Source of the DNA: Chaenocephalus aceratus
Lineage: Eukaryota; Chordata; Actinopteri; Perciformes; Channichthyidae
Length of the DNA: 64,000 bases
Reading direction: 5' to 3'
Assembly: GCA_023974075.1 (NCBI GenBank)
Contig: CM043797.1
Location: 34,715,639-34,779,638 of the forward strand
The notes below the pieces were generated by a model. That model made no database searches and was not told the origin of the DNA. It saw nothing but the letters and a program-made list of their open reading frames with translations. The position numbers were made by a program, and so were the translations under genes. Of the stretch, positions 61,964 to 64,000 are shown piece by piece (within the stretch, counting starts at the first letter, position 1; each line of letters starts with the position of its first letter).

Positions 61964-63003
61964 AGGTCCCCTATATTTAGTATTTTTCATCAATATATTA
62001 TAGGTCTCATATACAAAACATGTCTGTGAAGTGTTTGGTTTCATTGTTCACTGTTTCAAAAGTGCTGATTCTGTGTCTGTAGCTTTACATGCTAATGAGC
62101 TGCTGCTGGCCACGCCCCTCTGCAACATATTTGGTTAAAAATAACACAATGGTGCTCAATAGCCGCGTTCACACCAAGTACTTTGCCGTACTTAGTGCCC
62201 AGCACTTAGTTCCCCCATGGAACTAAGAGCTGATCGCGTTCACACCGGAATAAGTTACCTGAGGGAAGATTACGCAAATGAGCCGCTGACGTCACTTCGT
62301 CTTCTTCTGCTTTGAGTTTACTGGCAAGTCCCCTGAGTTGGGGACTGGCTCCCAGCAGCTTCTACTGAAGCCTTCAGAGTAAATCGCCAGAACGCCGACA
62401 CCTCCTCATCTCCACCGCTCCCATGTTTTCTTTTGTGTTGCCATAAGTTAGTCTCTCTGCGTTTCTGCGCTGGGCTAATGCTAATGCTAATAATGCTAAT
62501 GCGAGGATAATAAAATAGCGGCTCTACAAAACATTTCAGAGTTTTACGGGGCGTGGTTTGCAATTCGCCCAGCCAATCAGAACTGGGGCACTTTTTTCCC
62601 CCAGGAGAGTACCACCTCTCAGCAGGCACTACAAATGGGGGTAAAAGTTCCCGGCACTAAGTATTCCTTTTGGTGTGAATAATAATAACAATAAGGGGAC
62701 TAACGGAACTAAACGGGAAAAGTACTCCGGTGTGAACGTGGCTAATGAGGAGATTCAGGTGATAAGGTGGGCGGGTGTTACCTTGGTTGGTGATTGGCTA
62801 ATTGTTGCACAACCCAAAAAAAACATTGTGATCTCACAAAGTGGCCAAAATCGGATTAGCACATTTTCAGATTTTTTTTTAATATAAATGGATCAGGATA
62901 AAAAGAGAGAATCTTTTTTCCTGAAACTTTCAGAATCTCCTCGCACAGAGTGAACACATATTTATGTATAAAAGACACGACAAAGTGGATTAATAGGTGA
63001 CCT
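61964..63003. mobile_element. TTAA-flanked non-autonomous element (Kolobok-like)
   Basis: AGGTCCCCTAT and ATAGGTGACCT are its inverted ends, each next to TTAA (61960-61963 and 63004-63007). The AGG terminus with TTAA fits Kolobok. The copy at 30598-31050 is a relative. A MITE is nested at 62161-62743. Confidence 0.8.
62161..62743. mobile_element. Nested MITE with 15-bp TIR and 3-bp TSD
   Basis: AGCCGCGTTCACACC and GGTGTGAACGTGGCT are inverted with one mismatch, flanked by AAT on both sides. The 3-bp TSD suggests PIF/Harbinger-type mobilisation. The window's first 271 bases are a second copy. Confidence 0.82.
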
Positions 63004-63007
63004 TTAA

Positions 63008-63800
63008 GATATTCACGTCAGTTCAAGCGCAAACAATGTGTAGCTCAAATGCAGAATATGAATATGACGATAAGATGTCAAGTACACCAATAAGTAAAAT
63101 AGGAAAAAATGAATACAAATTATTGATTTAAATAAATAAAAAATTCAAAGAAAAAAAACATTGGAAAAAATGAATGACCTGATAAAAGGGGGATTTTCAG
63201 AGGGCGAGAAACTCTGGAGGGAAGACAGGGATTTTCGAAATGAAAAACCTAAAAGATAAAAAGCATAACCTCTTTAACATTAAAATTGTAACACAACAGA
63301 TTGGGAAGTAAAAGGACAGTTTGAAAATGTGTTAATGTATCATAATGGGCGCCATTTATTTAAAAAAAAAAAAAACACATCTTCTCCTCATCGCTGTGTG
63401 CATGAATCGCACTTGTGTAAAAAGAAATCACACATTTCAGCAGTGTCAGCAGCGATGCACCATGAGAGCGTGCCAGTGTATATGTTTCACTCATTCACCT
63501 TAAGGGTGGGGAAGGGCATAATTAGCAGAGCGACATTACTGCTGCACGCTGCAAATTTACCTCACAAAATCATTACAGCATCACACTCCACGGGTTTGAG
63601 GCTGGAAACACTGCAGGGGTCTGCAGGCTGATGTAAGAAGTGAGAAGGTTACAGAAACACGGTTGTGAGGTTTATATATCTGGGGGGAAATATATGCATG
63701 CACCTGTTTATTGTCAGTCATCACTTGCTTTGAGGCAATGAATTAATCAATGAATTATTAATGTGGTTAACTGGAAACCTTATGCGTCACATTACTAAGT
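63008..63800. other. Unassigned AT-rich sequence
   Basis: A poly-A run lies near 63361-63375. No coding feature is supported. Confidence 0.4.
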
Positions 63801-63999
63801 TTGACCCAAAGTTGATCCCTTTTCCCTTATGCTTGTCTACCATGAATTGCATGGAAGTGAAAATGCAAAGAGAGTGGAGGAATCGGCACAAAAACACATG
63901 TGTTAGGGCAGGCTGTGGCTCAGTGGATTACATTTTGGATAAAAGCGTCTAACAAATGACATGTAATGTGTTTCACTGACTGGAGACCACTGGACATCA
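63801..63999 (+). repeat. Second copy of 2181-2312, interrupted by a SINE
   Basis: Landmarks TTGACCCAAAGTTG, ACCATGAAT.GCATGG.AGTG and CACTGACTGGAG match the left copy in order. Confidence 0.75.
63905..63965 (+). mobile_element. Very short SINE, head joined to tail
   Basis: GGCTGTGGCTCAGTGG (tRNA-like A box) is joined directly to TTTTGGATAAAAGCGTCT plus ACATGTA (L2-type tail). ATGTGTT flanks both sides (63898-63904 and 63966-63972). The B box and core seen in the SINE at 59194-59380 are missing, and the paralogue at 2270-2290 shows the empty site. Confidence 0.75.
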
Positions 64000-64000
64000 T

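Overview
The window is euchromatic DNA from a ray-finned fish (teleost). It holds one intact multi-exon gene with GT-AG introns. Around it are teleost-style repeats: L2-clade LINEs with the (ATGTA)n-type tail, tRNA-headed SINEs, a Tx1/L1-type LINE, many hAT elements with 8-bp target-site duplications (TSDs), a Harbinger derivative, TTAA-flanked elements, and CTT, GGA and TA microsatellites. Nothing bacterial, plasmid-like or CRISPR-like was seen.

The one complete host gene is a cytochrome P450 of family 4 (CYP4T/CYP4B-like) on the minus strand, 41641 to 25451. Twelve exons join in frame at consensus splice sites to give 511 codons. The CYP4 I-helix signature, the K-helix ExxR and the heme-cysteine loop are all present. 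Intron 1 is about 10 kb and is packed with transposons. Intron 11 holds another hAT element, and introns 3 and 7 hold MITEs. A weaker second candidate is a promoter plus tiny first coding exon on the plus strand near 19315-19495.

Layout. 1-3.9 kb: MITE end, a 1.3-kb hAT with perfect TSD, and a segment duplicated at the far end of the window. 3.9-7.1 kb: a degraded, nearly full-length L2 LINE (+). 8.4-11.3 kb: a degraded CR1/Jockey-group LINE (-). 12.8-18.8 kb: a 6-kb hAT carrying a BED-finger transposase pseudogene with its intron, a 42-bp minisatellite and a nested hAT. 19.3-21.3 kb: candidate promoter, then about four tandem copies of a 260-350-bp unit. 22-25 kb: microsatellite, TTAA-type repeats and a SINE. 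25.4-41.6 kb: the CYP4 gene, whose intron 1 contains a hAT MITE, a TTAA element with a coding exon, and a 4.4-kb hAT composite holding an L2 fragment and a 2.05-kb near-perfect palindrome. 42-44 kb: a 2-kb hAT. 44.4-55 kb: a nested stack made of a palindromic element split by a TIR element (itself carrying a hAT) and by a near-full-length Tx1/L1 LINE, followed by a Harbinger derivative. 55-64 kb: split repeats, a strong short hairpin, a solo LTR, SINEs, a hAT with BED-finger remnant and TTAA elements.

Every transposon coding sequence is broken except the L1 ORF1 and the 5'-truncated L2 frame at 37284-38240. The P450 is the only gene that looks functional. No new multi-gene system was found. 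The most unusual items are the palindrome inside the CYP4 intron, hAT insertions 15-19 bp from two CYP4 splice donors, a transposase intron whose pyrimidine tract is a microsatellite, two transposon first exons that end at the same split Trp codon, and a nearly perfect 32-bp hairpin at 56499-56577.
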